Assembly (NCBI GenBank): GCA_029212365.1
Contig: JARGOC010000013.1
Span: forward strand, 1-64,000
Direction: 5' to 3'
From: Roseovarius sp.
Lineage (GTDB): Bacteria > Pseudomonadota > Alphaproteobacteria > Rhodobacterales > Rhodobacteraceae
Length of the DNA stretch: 64,000 nt
Made by a program: the position numbers and the translations under genes. Of the stretch, positions 27,101 through 35,346 are shown piece by piece. The notes beneath the pieces are model-generated. The model was given only the letters and a program-made list of their open reading frames with translations. It was not told the origin of the DNA and did not search any database. Position 1 is the first letter of the stretch; each line of letters opens with the position of its first letter.

Positions 27101-27176
27101 GGCAATAGCCATCAAGTGACGCCTTGAGCGCACCACGGCCCAAATGGGCAGCTGCCTGATGCCAGAATGCGACCAT
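24156..27176 (-). CDS. dotO: DotO/IcmB/TraU-like AAA ATPase
   Basis: This 1006-residue protein is a VirB4-class ATPase. Walker A is GTPGSGKS near residue 490, preceded by PYQPGSSKQNASVDIMVG. The Walker B region is RIAIIDIGPSSSGL, and a later RICIDEYHLTGGLGIRDQV resembles the DE box of IcmB. The length equals IcmB of Legionella (about 1009). It powers assembly or transport at the cytoplasmic face with DotB. It lies after dotP and before channel genes in the reverse operon, the same neighbourhood as traU in R64. Confidence 0.88.
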   Translation of the reverse strand: MVAFWHQAAAHLGRGALKASLDGYCRLETAQGENALVADDGSMMSVFRLDGFRSLPGEEDVTEACDRLRVGLSPFFSKPGLALQFWFGHSPELGTREVETIIEDSARVARDNALDLHDLLDERRKLLPSKLYGERCYLALWSRPSLLTAEDRNASQKKRNKALNAAPPISLGQIPDTALEGLAIRHDSFVTALGREFSSAGIALELLDNYAALNAIRKIVAPDTLGLNHPWRATLPGDYLKARLPSLGRQINRKDISNLVWPKLSEQIFTDHADVIDGKIVRIGNSVFSGFDIVLPPEIVVQFNELIRRVIANGTKISWRCSILMESGGFAGQVFREQLARLLAWTAPTHNGRIKESFERLRQTDGDGNTVIRWRASFAAWAPADEVGQLRSHVSSLQEMVKSWGNCHTNAVVGDPLDCVMSSALGLSTASTAESCAADLLDVLAMAPIVRPACPWTRGSIIFRTADGKPFPYQPGSSKQNASVDIMVGTPGSGKSVLMNAINLGVALSPQSGRGGDNQAILPRIAIIDIGPSSSGLISLIRDALPPNRRHEAMFHRLKMVEQNAVNPFDTQLCCRKPFAHERAFLVNLIALICTPEDADAPYDGVSQLAEACVDEAYRYYSDEMSPKRYSSTMDLKVDDALRKHHFEVDEETSWWEIVDFLFERNEYHAAALAQRLAVPILGDLIPISNAETVREPFVDMRVQSTQEPMVGAFQRQITAAIKQYVILSSPTRFDVSNARVVAFDLAGVTEATGKRGRKQTAVMYMMARQTLTSDFWLDEDEIKSSNLSEPVKAHHLLRFQNNRQMPKRICIDEYHLTGGLGIRDQVVADVRVGRKAGVQISLASQLIGDFDHSIRELATNIFLCNVPTAESVRTVMDTYDLPPSLKPVISRLTGPEPGEGAPIVAIFKLKSQTYVQHFYNQLGPIELWALSTTAEDTALRALLYERLGSAEARRILARRFPSGSAKPEIEAELEGLMSSGQMIDDTVRSNVIGRMADDLVKGAFQ

Positions 27177-27189
27177 CGATCTGCAGTTT

Positions 27190-27627
27190 CTAGTTCAGCG
27201 AGCGGAGTTGGCCGTCAACCGATGACTGGTTCGCACCGGTCCCGAAGATAGAGGCCACGCCGACACCCAGGAATGTTGGGATCGCGACCATACAGGCGGC
27301 TGCAACGCTCAGCATAAGAATGCGGCCCGTTTCAACCGAATTGTCGTTGGTGTTGCGCGACCGCTTGATCATGGCCATCACTGCCATGATGGCGAAGGCG
27401 ACCCCGAGGACGAAGGAGATTGTCCCCAGAATGTCGGCGAACGGACCAAGCTGGCTCGAGCGCATCTCGGTAAAGATGTCACCAAAGGTCTGCGCGAAGG
27501 CCTGGCTCGCCCAAAGTGTCCCGAAGGTGAGCGACAGGGTCGAGCGCACAATCACAGGTCGCCATGACCGGCGGTTTCTTGAAGGAGGGATCTTCTTGCG
27601 GATGTGGTGTGGGGTTTGTTCAGGCAT
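27190..27627 (-). CDS. DotP/IcmD/TraQ-like membrane protein
   Basis: The 145-residue product has an N-terminal signal or membrane segment (TLSLTFGTLWASQAFAQ) and two further hydrophobic segments (LGTISFVLGVAFAIMAVMAMI and RILMLSVAAACMVAIPTFLG). This pattern and the position next to dotE and dotO match IcmD (132 residues) and TraQ. It is likely an inner-membrane part of the channel. The next gene starts 13 bases downstream. Confidence 0.75.
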   Translation of the reverse strand: MPEQTPHHIRKKIPPSRNRRSWRPVIVRSTLSLTFGTLWASQAFAQTFGDIFTEMRSSQLGPFADILGTISFVLGVAFAIMAVMAMIKRSRNTNDNSVETGRILMLSVAAACMVAIPTFLGVGVASIFGTGANQSSVDGQLRSLN

Positions 27628-27642
27628 GGGGGTGCTCCGTGT

Positions 27643-28191
27643 TTAGCCATAGAAGAGGTTTTCGAAGAGACCGACGGTCCGGGGAAGGTCCACCGCCATG
27701 ATCCCTGCGATCATGTGGATGAAGCCCTTGCCCATAAGACCCTGCGCGGGCAGGTCGGCCGATTTGACACAAAGAAACAGACCTCGCACGACGGCGAGCA
27801 ACCCGATGAACTGGGCGACGCGCACGAGTGCGATCAGGATCGCCTCGCCAGGTGCGCCCGAAACCGGTGCCAGCATTTCCGGCGCATAGGCCATGATCTC
27901 GCTGGCGGCGCTCGCGGTTGTATTGTCTGCGCCATAGAGCGAGGCAATCCAGGCCGACAGTGTCAGGTCGAGCGAGATGATCAGCAGACCGAAAACAATG
28001 TAAGTCAGGGCCTGCCAGTAGCCGTGACGCCGGTGATGGGCATGCGCGCGTTCTTCGGCCGTTATCAGAAGCATCCGTCCACCGATGATCACCAGAACAA
28101 TCCCCAGTACGAAACAGAGCGCGGCCACGAAGGCCTGCGCTGGCGGCAGGATCGCCGTCACGCGGGTAAAGAATGCGGTTAGCTCGTCCAT
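27643..28191 (-). CDS. DotE/IcmC/TraR-like membrane protein
   Basis: The 182-residue protein has about four membrane segments: AFVAALCFVLGIVLVIIGG, ALTYIVFGLLIISLDLTLS, a middle ILIALVRVAQFIGLLAVVRG and MGKGFIHMIAGIMAVD. The order dotF-dotE-dotP corresponds to the linked traP, traR and traQ genes of R64, and IcmC and IcmD are related families. Length is close to IcmC (194). Assignment is by topology and context. Confidence 0.7.
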   Translation of the reverse strand: MDELTAFFTRVTAILPPAQAFVAALCFVLGIVLVIIGGRMLLITAEERAHAHHRRHGYWQALTYIVFGLLIISLDLTLSAWIASLYGADNTTASAASEIMAYAPEMLAPVSGAPGEAILIALVRVAQFIGLLAVVRGLFLCVKSADLPAQGLMGKGFIHMIAGIMAVDLPRTVGLFENLFYG

Positions 28192-28206
28192 GTATTACGG
28201 CTCCCA

Positions 28207-28887
28207 TCACTCGCCATCCCCAGCACCTGCCTTTGGTTCGCCTGCGCTCCCGTGGCTGCCTTGCGGGATCAGAACGACTCGCTTGGGGGCTTCATCTTGT
28301 GCGTTGGCGACTGGTGTGACCTGCACAGGGCGCGATCCCACATCGCCGGCGGCAGTGGCAGGCTCCTCTAAGGACGGAAGAGACGCGCCGATCAGGCCCT
28401 TCGTGGAATAGAGCTGTCGCAAGGCGTTGGAGTGGGCCGCGTTGACCCGGCGCTGTTCCTGCAGCCGGTTGATCATTTGCGGCAAGACACCTCCCTGCCC
28501 TGTCAGCAACGCGAGTTCGGCCCGCAATTCCAGACTTTGCTCGGTGACCAGCGCCACCTCGGCGCGAAGGGCGGCGATTTCGGTCGCCTGATCCTGACCC
28601 GTCGCGGCGATCGCTGTTGAGGGAGCTTGTGCGGTCTTGGCGGAAGCGCGGTTGGTCGGGTCTGCGAGATCGACTGTCTGGAACGCAAAGATGCAACCGG
28701 TGACCACCAGAGCGAGGACTGCCAGCGACAACAGGGTTTTCGAAACACTGCCCAGGACATCCGTAACTGGGTTACGGCCTGAATGGGCGTCCCGACCATC
28801 GTCCCAGCGTGGCGTAAAGACCCGTTCCCGCTGAACACCGGTGCGTGCGGGTACTGTAACATCATGGGCATGTTCTGATCGGAACAT
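28207..28887 (-). CDS. DotF/IcmG/TraP-like bitopic membrane protein
   Basis: The 226-residue protein has a cytoplasmic N-terminus of about 50 residues, one membrane segment (LLSLAVLALVVTGCIFAF), a coiled-coil stretch (EIAALRAEVALVTEQSLELR and following) and a Pro/Ala-rich tail. IcmG/DotF has the same plan of cytoplasmic domain, single membrane pass and coiled coil. It is the first gene of the long reverse operon and is divergent from the trbB-like gene. Assignment rests on architecture and position. Confidence 0.6.
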   Translation of the reverse strand: MFRSEHAHDVTVPARTGVQRERVFTPRWDDGRDAHSGRNPVTDVLGSVSKTLLSLAVLALVVTGCIFAFQTVDLADPTNRASAKTAQAPSTAIAATGQDQATEIAALRAEVALVTEQSLELRAELALLTGQGGVLPQMINRLQEQRRVNAAHSNALRQLYSTKGLIGASLPSLEEPATAAGDVGSRPVQVTPVANAQDEAPKRVVLIPQGSHGSAGEPKAGAGDGE

Positions 28888-28982
28888 GGGTTAGGCCTCC
28901 CCTTCCACGCTCGGATCGCAATCCTCTTACGCTGTGGTTTGACAAATTGGTGCTATGGCAATCTCAAAAAGATCGGTATATG

Positions 28983-29002
28983 TATCAAAAGAATGCGCGA
29001 TA
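28983..29002. promoter_or_regulatory. Transfer-regulon operator candidate 2
   Basis: TATCAAAAGAATGCGCGATA has one mismatch to TATCG-N10-CGATA and lies between the divergent dotF and trbB-like operons. A second CGATA-containing stretch (TTGCGATATATATAGCGAT, 29006-29024) follows at once. A TTGACA at 28939-28944 is a possible -35 for the forward operon. Confidence 0.55.
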
Positions 29003-29081
29003 CACTTGCGATATATATAGCGATGCGCAGTGCGAAGTAAAGCGCTTTGCCGCACCGGTCTTCACGCGAAAGGATTTTCCA

Positions 29082-30272
29082 ATGAGCTACACAAACTCCA
29101 GGCACAACCTGCCACAACCGTACAGCCGCAAGGCGGTAGGACCTTGGTCAGCCAGACGCGTCGGGATCATCCTGGCGAGTGGACTGTTCTTTGCGTCGGC
29201 ATCAGCTGCATTTGCCGAGGAGTACAGCTGGAAGGAAGGCTTTGCCGGGTGCACCGGCACTTCACCCTTCATCGAGACACTGATCTCCAAGACCGACCCG
29301 GATGTGCGTCCGCTCATGAAGATCGGAGATATGCAGGCCTGGGCCATCAAGGACGCGGACGGCACACCGGCCACGGCGCTGACGACGCAGGACGGGTTGA
29401 CCATCATCGGCAAGATCGTTGGACCACAGGGCGAAGATATATCAGCAGCCTTGTTGGCCACCGTGCCGGATCCAAGTGCGACCGCCACCGTCACACCACC
29501 GCGCACCTTTCCGCAACCGGCTCATCCTGTCGTCGCCCCGGCCAGCCAGCACTCAACCACATCACCAACCCAACCATCTGCTACGATGACACCGATACCG
29601 AACACATCGCCGCGCCAAGCGATACCCAGCCAAACGACTTCTCCAGCTCTGAAACGGCTGCAACAGGTGCTGCAACCTGCTGCAGCCGCCGCCCCACCTG
29701 CGACCAGCACAGCGCCGGATGCGTCAGAAGCCAATGTTGCAACAGCGCCGATCACGGCCATCGAACAACCTTCTGCGAACGTACAGGACGGGATCGATGC
29801 GATCTTCGAACAGGCTGGCGATGAGCGGATCTGGTTTTCTGCCGGGACTGCCAAAGAAGGCGCGCCCGTCGTCTATATGCTGGCCGACCCTGAATGCCCG
29901 CATTGCCAATGGACGATTGATCAAATGCACAGCCAGATTGCTGGCGGCGAAATCGATCTGAGGATCATCTTTGCACCGATCACTGGTGTCGGCGGGTTCA
30001 ACACCTCGCTCTCAATCCTGCATTCGCAGAACATTCCCGAGACCTTCATGGCGCATATGACGTCGAAGACACGCGCAACCCCCGCTGTGACGCAAATGGA
30101 TACCAATCAGGCAGACAAGGCCGTAGTCCAGGGCATCGTCGATAATATCAACTGGATGCGTGCCAATAAGATGCCGGGTGTGCCCTTCTTCCTTTATCAA
30201 ACCGACCAAGGGGCAAAATTTGCCTTCTCGGAACTGCCGACAGACATCCTGACCGTCGCCAAAGCGCAATGA
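29082..30272 (+). CDS. TrbB-like periplasmic thiol-disulfide protein (DsbC/thioredoxin fold)
   Basis: The 396-residue protein has a signal peptide (FFASASAAFAEE), an N-terminal domain to about 130, a Pro/Thr/Ala-rich linker (about 140-240) and a C-terminal thioredoxin-like domain with CPHC in DPECPHCQWTIDQM near residue 272. R64 encodes a DsbC-like TrbB. It should shuffle disulfides in exported channel proteins, several of which have paired Cys here. The ATG at 29082 follows AAGGA; upstream in-frame codons lie in the promoter. It opens the second forward operon. Confidence 0.8.
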   Translation: MSYTNSRHNLPQPYSRKAVGPWSARRVGIILASGLFFASASAAFAEEYSWKEGFAGCTGTSPFIETLISKTDPDVRPLMKIGDMQAWAIKDADGTPATALTTQDGLTIIGKIVGPQGEDISAALLATVPDPSATATVTPPRTFPQPAHPVVAPASQHSTTSPTQPSATMTPIPNTSPRQAIPSQTTSPALKRLQQVLQPAAAAAPPATSTAPDASEANVATAPITAIEQPSANVQDGIDAIFEQAGDERIWFSAGTAKEGAPVVYMLADPECPHCQWTIDQMHSQIAGGEIDLRIIFAPITGVGGFNTSLSILHSQNIPETFMAHMTSKTRATPAVTQMDTNQADKAVVQGIVDNINWMRANKMPGVPFFLYQTDQGAKFAFSELPTDILTVAKAQ

Positions 30273-30284
30273 GCGGGACTGCTC

Positions 30285-30932
30285 ATGCTGCCGGACAACG
30301 AACATCTGGGTGCTGCCGAATCCCTTCTGCGGTCAGCACGCACCTTTGAGATCTCCTATAAGATCATGGCCAAGATCGCGCTCGGTCTTGGCCTGTCGAC
30401 CGTCGTGCTTGGCGCATCAACGGCCTACCTCGCCGTCAATCGGCCCGAGCCGCGCTATTTTGCCACCACGACCGACGGGCAGCTTTTGCCCCTCGTCCCG
30501 CTCGACAAACCGCACCAGTCTGCGGCCGAAGTCAGCAATTTCGCGGTCCGTGCCGTGACGACCTCGCTGACCTATGATTTTGCCAACTACCGCTCCGACT
30601 TCAACAACGCACTGCAGTATTTCACCAAGCCCACCGGCTGGAACCAGTTCGTGGAGGCCGTTCAAAAGAGTCAGATGCTCGATCTCGTTCAGAGCAGGCG
30701 TTTGAACACGACGGCTGTCGCCAACAATGCCGTTATCGTGCGCGAAGGGGTCAATGATCGCGGTGTCTATGAATGGATCGTGCAGATCCCGCTGCGCGTG
30801 ACCTACCAATCAGCCTCGGAAGTGACCGGTCAGAATTTCATGATCACGGTCAATATCGAACGGCTGCAAACCTATGAATCCCCCTATGCGATGGCAATCT
30901 CCCGCTTCATCGCGGCCCCCGGAGGTACCTGA
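30285..30932 (+). CDS. dotI: DotI/IcmL/TraM-like inner-membrane protein
   Basis: The 215-residue protein has one N-terminal membrane segment (IALGLGLSTVVLGASTAYLA, about 28-47), then a periplasmic NTF2/VirB8-like domain with YFATTTDGQLLPLVPLDKP, TYDFANYRSDFNNAL and an ending MITVNIERLQTYESPYAMAI. The length is that of DotI (212). VirB8-like proteins link the inner-membrane platform to the outer core. Its stop overlaps the start of dotH. Confidence 0.88.
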   Translation: MLPDNEHLGAAESLLRSARTFEISYKIMAKIALGLGLSTVVLGASTAYLAVNRPEPRYFATTTDGQLLPLVPLDKPHQSAAEVSNFAVRAVTTSLTYDFANYRSDFNNALQYFTKPTGWNQFVEAVQKSQMLDLVQSRRLNTTAVANNAVIVREGVNDRGVYEWIVQIPLRVTYQSASEVTGQNFMITVNIERLQTYESPYAMAISRFIAAPGGT

Positions 30933-32143
30933 TGCACACACAAACACTCTCTAAGGGGCGCACCCGCCTCTTGTTACGCTTTGGAGCATTTCTCGCACTC
31001 AGCCTGACGCTCAAACCGGTTTACGCGCAGCAGGTTCTGAGGGACGCCAATGGCGATGAAACGGTCCCACCTGGCACCGAAGTGCAGACCCCCCTGCCCC
31101 AACCCACCAACCGTCCCACGGCAACATTGCCGGGTCTGGATGATGGTCGGACCGTCGTGACCATCGAGAATGGCGGAACGAATACGCCTGCCCAGCAAAA
31201 CCTTCCCACAGGCGCCGAGCCGCTCAGCCAGAACGAACGCAATCAGCGTATTCAGCCGTCTGGGCAAGAGGCACCCACGCCAACGGGCAATTTCCCGATC
31301 ATCGGCGCACAGGAATTGCTGAAAAGCCTCGATGAGTTGGACCGACCGCTCACGCCAGAAGAAATCACCGCCTATGGCGCGGCCATCCAAAGCCAATTCC
31401 CGATGACACCTGAGATGATCCGCGACTATCGGCGCCGGGTCGATGAAAGCCAGAAGGCAGCGGCCACCCCGCCCTCTGGGCAGTTCCCCAATGCAATCAC
31501 CGATGCCAAGCGGATATCGCTGAACTCCGCCCAGGAACCGGAAATCCTGCTCACCGGCCCCGACACGGTGAGCGTCATGGCCTTCTATGACCAGACCGGT
31601 GAAGCTTGGCCCGTGGCGTCCTACGTGATCGGCAAGCCCAAGAGCTTCCAGGTCTACGCGATGCAGGAAGGATCCAACCAACTGGCCGTGACGCCGCTCG
31701 TGCCGCACGGGTTTTCCAACATCATCGTTTCCCTGGTGGGTGAGAGCCGGCCGCTTGTGTTCGAGGTGCGCACGAACTCCCTGAACACACACTACCGGCG
31801 TGATTTTACAGTTCATGGGCGTGGCCCAAACGCTGCCTCAAGGCCATTGCAGTCCGGCCAGAGCGAACCGGTCGCCCGCGCGTCCAATGATGTGATGATG
31901 GCCTTTGCGACCGGAGCCGACATTCCCGGCAATGCTGTGCGTCTGCGAACGGACAATCGCGCCGTGAAGGCCTGGAGCTATGACGGAGCGATCTATCTGC
32001 AGTCGGCCGATGCGGTCATCTCCCCACCGGCCTCCCGCATTCTTACCGGTCCCGGTCAGGTCAAAGCCTATCGGATACGGCCCACGTCGGTCGCATTGGT
32101 TTCCGCAAACGGCCGCGTCTCCAAAGTGAGGATATCGCAATGA
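30932..32143 (+). CDS. dotH: DotH/IcmK/TraN-like outer-membrane core protein
   Basis: The 403-residue product has a signal peptide (GAFLALSLTLKPVYAQ), a Pro/Thr-rich region to about 115, then the conserved body: PLTPEEITAYGAAIQSQ, DTVSVMAFYDQTGEAWPVAS and GFSNIIVSLVGESRPLVFEV, typical of the VirB9/IcmK-like fold. With DotC and DotD it builds the outer-membrane ring. It is longer than Legionella IcmK (360) because of the linker. ATGA overlap couples it to dotG. Confidence 0.88.
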   Translation: MHTQTLSKGRTRLLLRFGAFLALSLTLKPVYAQQVLRDANGDETVPPGTEVQTPLPQPTNRPTATLPGLDDGRTVVTIENGGTNTPAQQNLPTGAEPLSQNERNQRIQPSGQEAPTPTGNFPIIGAQELLKSLDELDRPLTPEEITAYGAAIQSQFPMTPEMIRDYRRRVDESQKAAATPPSGQFPNAITDAKRISLNSAQEPEILLTGPDTVSVMAFYDQTGEAWPVASYVIGKPKSFQVYAMQEGSNQLAVTPLVPHGFSNIIVSLVGESRPLVFEVRTNSLNTHYRRDFTVHGRGPNAASRPLQSGQSEPVARASNDVMMAFATGADIPGNAVRLRTDNRAVKAWSYDGAIYLQSADAVISPPASRILTGPGQVKAYRIRPTSVALVSANGRVSKVRISQ

Positions 32144-33435
32144 GTGATCAAAAAGAACCAAACGAGAACAATGATGACGCCGAGATCGGTCCTGCGGTCG
32201 ATCCCGCTGAGAAATTGAACCAGGGTGGCGCGCGGCAGATCAACCGCGAACGCAAGCGTGGACTCCTCTCCTTCCGAAACGTTGCGCTTCTCACCATCGT
32301 GGTGGTTGGCGGGGCTGTTGGCTACGAGGTTTGGAAGAATCCCGACCTGATCGGACCGAGCCGTGTAGCGGGTACCCCGAATGTCGATGATACGCCCGCC
32401 GGCGATCAGCTGCGCACCTCGGAACGCTATCAAGACAATTTGCGTCAGCAGAATGAAGATGGTGCGCGTACCGCGGAAGAGAACGATACGTCGTTCATCG
32501 CAACCCCCGACGAACCGCTGCGTCAGATTGACGAAAAACCGCCAGCAATTGCACCAAACAAAAACCGGCCCCTGCCCCCGGCGAATACACCTGTGCAGAC
32601 ACAACCGCCGAGAACGGTCGTGATCGACCGGCAGCAACCGGTCCAACAACAAGCAAACCCGACACCCAATCAAACGCAGGCACCTGACTACGCTCGGATC
32701 AACCAACTTGCGCAGCTGATGGCAACACAACAGCAAGGCCTTCTTGGCTCCTGGCAGGTGCAACCATCGGCCGTCACGGTGGTTGTCGATCAAGACCTGG
32801 TTCCAAAGGACGAGCCGACGCCGGGTGCAACAGACAATGGAATCGGAATAGCCGGATCAGCGACCCCTGCCCTCTCTGAGCCGCTCGCGCGCGCAGGTGA
32901 TGTGGTGCTGGCCTCGACGATCATCACCAATGACAGCGATACGCCCGGCCCGGTGGTTGCAGAAATCCGCAAGGGTCCTCTTAAGGGCGCGCGGCTCATT
33001 GGAGGGTTTGAGGCCAACCAAAGCAACACGCATTTGATCGTTCAGTTCAATTCGGCAGTTTTGCCAGACGGCACTCAAGTGCCCGTCTCCGCCTATGCTG
33101 TCGATGCGCGCCAGAGGTCACTGGCCGTGCGCTCCGATTTGGATCGTCGTCTCTTTGCACGCTACGCGCCGCGGGTCGCAGCTGCGTTTGTGACGGGTTT
33201 GGGCGACGCCCTTTCTGATCCGGGCACATCTCTGATTGATCTGGGCGGCGTCACAGGCGTTCAACGACCCCAGGCTACATTTGAGCAAGGCGTCTACAAA
33301 GGACTGGCTGAGGTGGGCAACGATCTGGCCGGAGAATTTGTTCAGAGCGCTCCGAAGGGGCCACTAATCTCCCTACGTTCACGCCAAATCATTGGTGTGC
33401 TCTTCGTCAATAATGTAGCGCTCCCTGCCCGGTAA
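32140..33435 (+). CDS. dotG: DotG/IcmE/TraO-like channel protein (VirB10-like C-terminus)
   Basis: The 431-residue protein has a cytoplasmic N-terminus, one membrane segment (VALLTIVVVGGAVGYEVW, about 47-64), a long Gln/Pro-rich region and a C-terminal TrbI/VirB10-like domain: GDVVLASTIITNDSDTPGPV, KGARLIGGFEANQSNTHLIV, VPVSAYAVDARQRSLAV and RSRQIIGVLFVNNV. It spans both membranes in the family. The size fits TraO (about 430) and lacks the long repeats of Legionella DotG. Confidence 0.9.
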   Translation: MSDQKEPNENNDDAEIGPAVDPAEKLNQGGARQINRERKRGLLSFRNVALLTIVVVGGAVGYEVWKNPDLIGPSRVAGTPNVDDTPAGDQLRTSERYQDNLRQQNEDGARTAEENDTSFIATPDEPLRQIDEKPPAIAPNKNRPLPPANTPVQTQPPRTVVIDRQQPVQQQANPTPNQTQAPDYARINQLAQLMATQQQGLLGSWQVQPSAVTVVVDQDLVPKDEPTPGATDNGIGIAGSATPALSEPLARAGDVVLASTIITNDSDTPGPVVAEIRKGPLKGARLIGGFEANQSNTHLIVQFNSAVLPDGTQVPVSAYAVDARQRSLAVRSDLDRRLFARYAPRVAAAFVTGLGDALSDPGTSLIDLGGVTGVQRPQATFEQGVYKGLAEVGNDLAGEFVQSAPKGPLISLRSRQIIGVLFVNNVALPAR

Positions 33436-33446
33436 GGAGACGCCTG

Positions 33447-33785
33447 ATGGCCGAAGACCGCTACAACATCTATCGTTCAACGGTTCACTGGCGCTATGCT
33501 ATGGCGCGACCCAATCTCATGTTCTTCGATGCACGGCTGATCTTTTTTGTCGCGCTATTCGCGTTCCACATCCGTTGGTGGACCTTCGCTGTACTGGTCT
33601 TTGCCATCGTTGGCTTTACCGGAGCGAGTTATTTCAATTACTCGGTGGAGAACCTGATGCGCTTGCTGAGATCGAAACTGGTTGGCTCGTTTCGGGCGGC
33701 GGTGCCTTACACGCGGTTACGGCCGATGGTTGATTACGGGTCGGATGCGCTAAGGCCCAAAGACGTGGCAAAGCGCAGAATTTGA
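33447..33785 (+). CDS. icmT: IcmT/TraK-like small membrane protein
   Basis: The 112-residue protein shows the IcmT pattern: HWRYAMARPNLMFFDARLIF near the start, two membrane segments (about 29-62) and NYSVENLMRLLRSKLVG. Legionella IcmT is 86 residues; this one has an extra C-terminal tail. IcmT is an inner-membrane component whose function is not settled. It closes the forward operon 12 bases after dotG. Confidence 0.85.
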   Translation: MAEDRYNIYRSTVHWRYAMARPNLMFFDARLIFFVALFAFHIRWWTFAVLVFAIVGFTGASYFNYSVENLMRLLRSKLVGSFRAAVPYTRLRPMVDYGSDALRPKDVAKRRI

Positions 33786-33810
33786 CATCCAAGTCCCACT
33801 TAACTCCAAA

Positions 33811-33830
33811 ATCTTGCACGCGTGCAAGAT
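33811..33830. repeat. Perfect 20-bp palindrome, probable parS copy 1
   Basis: ATCTTGCACGCGTGCAAGAT is a perfect palindrome just upstream of repA. Its central 18 bases recur exactly at 36109-36126 inside repB. RepB proteins bind palindromic parS sites placed within or next to repABC operons, so this is the best parS candidate. It could also be a RepA operator. Confidence 0.7.
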
Positions 33831-33933
33831 TCAAATATGCGATACATTTGGCGCTACATTGAAGGTCGTATTGCCCCATATCGTGCGTCGAATTCCGGTT
33901 GGCGCACAGTATCTATACATATGAGCTAAAACC

Positions 33934-35346
33934 GTGCTACTTTCGGACAGAATCGATTCCACGAGAGAATCGGACACATCGGAATATGGCATGAGCGGTA
34001 ATCTAGAACAATTTTTGCAAGAGCTGTCACGCGGCCTCGACCGCACGATGGTGTCGGTCAACAAAGAACTCACAATGCGTGATCGCATAAAGCGTTCGTG
34101 GTCCATGCGTCAGTGCGCCAAATTCTTAAACGTCAGCTACCAGTATCTCACAAAGTTTGCCAAGGATAATCAGGATTTTCCAACGGGCACTTATGTTGGC
34201 CGCGAGCGCGTCTTCACCCTCAAGGAGTTGATGCATATTCGAGCTCTGATGGCAGGGGCTGCAAAGCGTCCATATGAGTATCTTGCTTGGCGCAAGCCAG
34301 AAGATCCTCTGCCAGTGATATCGTTTGCCAGCCAAAAAGGCGGAACGGCGAAATCTTTGTCCGCTGCACACTTCGCTCAGTATCTTAGCCTGCACTATGG
34401 AATGCGGGTCGGCATCATGGATGCAGACCCGCAAAGCACTATCACGCTCTACTTTGTAGGCGGCGAAGAGATGCCGAAAATGCCGGATGAACACACGCCG
34501 ACAATGGTCGACTTTGCTGGGTTGTTTCAGACGACAGAAGACAACCCCTACACAGATTATGACGCGGAGACGCTGGACACCTTCTTTAAGAAAACATCTT
34601 GGCCGGGACTGAGGCTTCTGCCGGCACATGGCGAAACATCTGAAGGTGAAATCCAGATAGCTCGCATTTTGCGTGCGAATTTGCCTGGCAAGAGATTTTA
34701 TCGGTTTCTCAAAGACTCGATTGATCGATGGCGCGAAGGTCACGTTCCTAAGACGAAGCCCAACGAGTTATTGACCGAAGGAGTTGTGAATGCGGAGATA
34801 CTTGATGCGGCTCTGAATGAGACACTCGATTGCATCATAATCGATTATCAGCCGGCCCTTACATTGTTTCAGCTTAACAATGTGATTGCCTCAACGTCTT
34901 TGATCATTCCTCAGACGATGAAGGGTTTTGACATAGCAACGCTCTCAACGTTCGTCACAGGTCTACTGACGATGCTCCGCCATATCTTTGCGAATGAGAG
35001 AATGGACATCGGAGCTGGCGCAAACATGTTGCTGCCTACCATTGTACAGCGAACCAACGCACAAGATTTAAACCAGGTTAGCAATCTGCTCGAAAATTGC
35101 CCGGGCGAAGTGTTGCCAGTCTTCTATTTGCGATCAGATGCGATCGCAAACGCATCTGATGTTTATCAGTCGGTCTATGAGTACGAACCCGACACTCCTG
35201 GTAAACGGAAAGGCATCGCTCGGTTCATTGAGAACGCAGACGCTGTCAATGACGCAATTGTCTCGCGCCTCTGGCCCGGCTTGGAGCGGGGCTACGCTGA
35301 CGCGTGGATGAAAGATTTCTATGATTTTGGGGAGGAGGCTGAATGA
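33934..35346 (+). CDS. repA: RepA partition ATPase (ParA family) of the repABC replicon
   Basis: The product has an N-terminal DNA-binding region (RSWSMRQCAKFLNVSYQYLTK), then a ParA ATPase with deviant Walker A KGGTAKS (135-141), MDADPQ and a Walker B-like LDCIIIDYQPAL. RepA drives segregation with RepB and represses the repABC promoter. The GTG at 33934 has no clear SD; ATG at 33991 (MSGNLEQFLQELSRGLDRT) is an equally plausible start and would leave 451 residues. It overlaps repB by ATGA. The probable parS lies about 100 bases upstream. Confidence 0.9.
   Translation: MLLSDRIDSTRESDTSEYGMSGNLEQFLQELSRGLDRTMVSVNKELTMRDRIKRSWSMRQCAKFLNVSYQYLTKFAKDNQDFPTGTYVGRERVFTLKELMHIRALMAGAAKRPYEYLAWRKPEDPLPVISFASQKGGTAKSLSAAHFAQYLSLHYGMRVGIMDADPQSTITLYFVGGEEMPKMPDEHTPTMVDFAGLFQTTEDNPYTDYDAETLDTFFKKTSWPGLRLLPAHGETSEGEIQIARILRANLPGKRFYRFLKDSIDRWREGHVPKTKPNELLTEGVVNAEILDAALNETLDCIIIDYQPALTLFQLNNVIASTSLIIPQTMKGFDIATLSTFVTGLLTMLRHIFANERMDIGAGANMLLPTIVQRTNAQDLNQVSNLLENCPGEVLPVFYLRSDAIANASDVYQSVYEYEPDTPGKRKGIARFIENADAVNDAIVSRLWPGLERGYADAWMKDFYDFGEEAE

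Noticed and set aside
28947..29081. Longer start for the trbB-like gene
   Set aside because: The extra 45 residues would be encoded by the AT-rich operator region and would put 45 residues before the signal peptide; ATG 29082 has a good SD.
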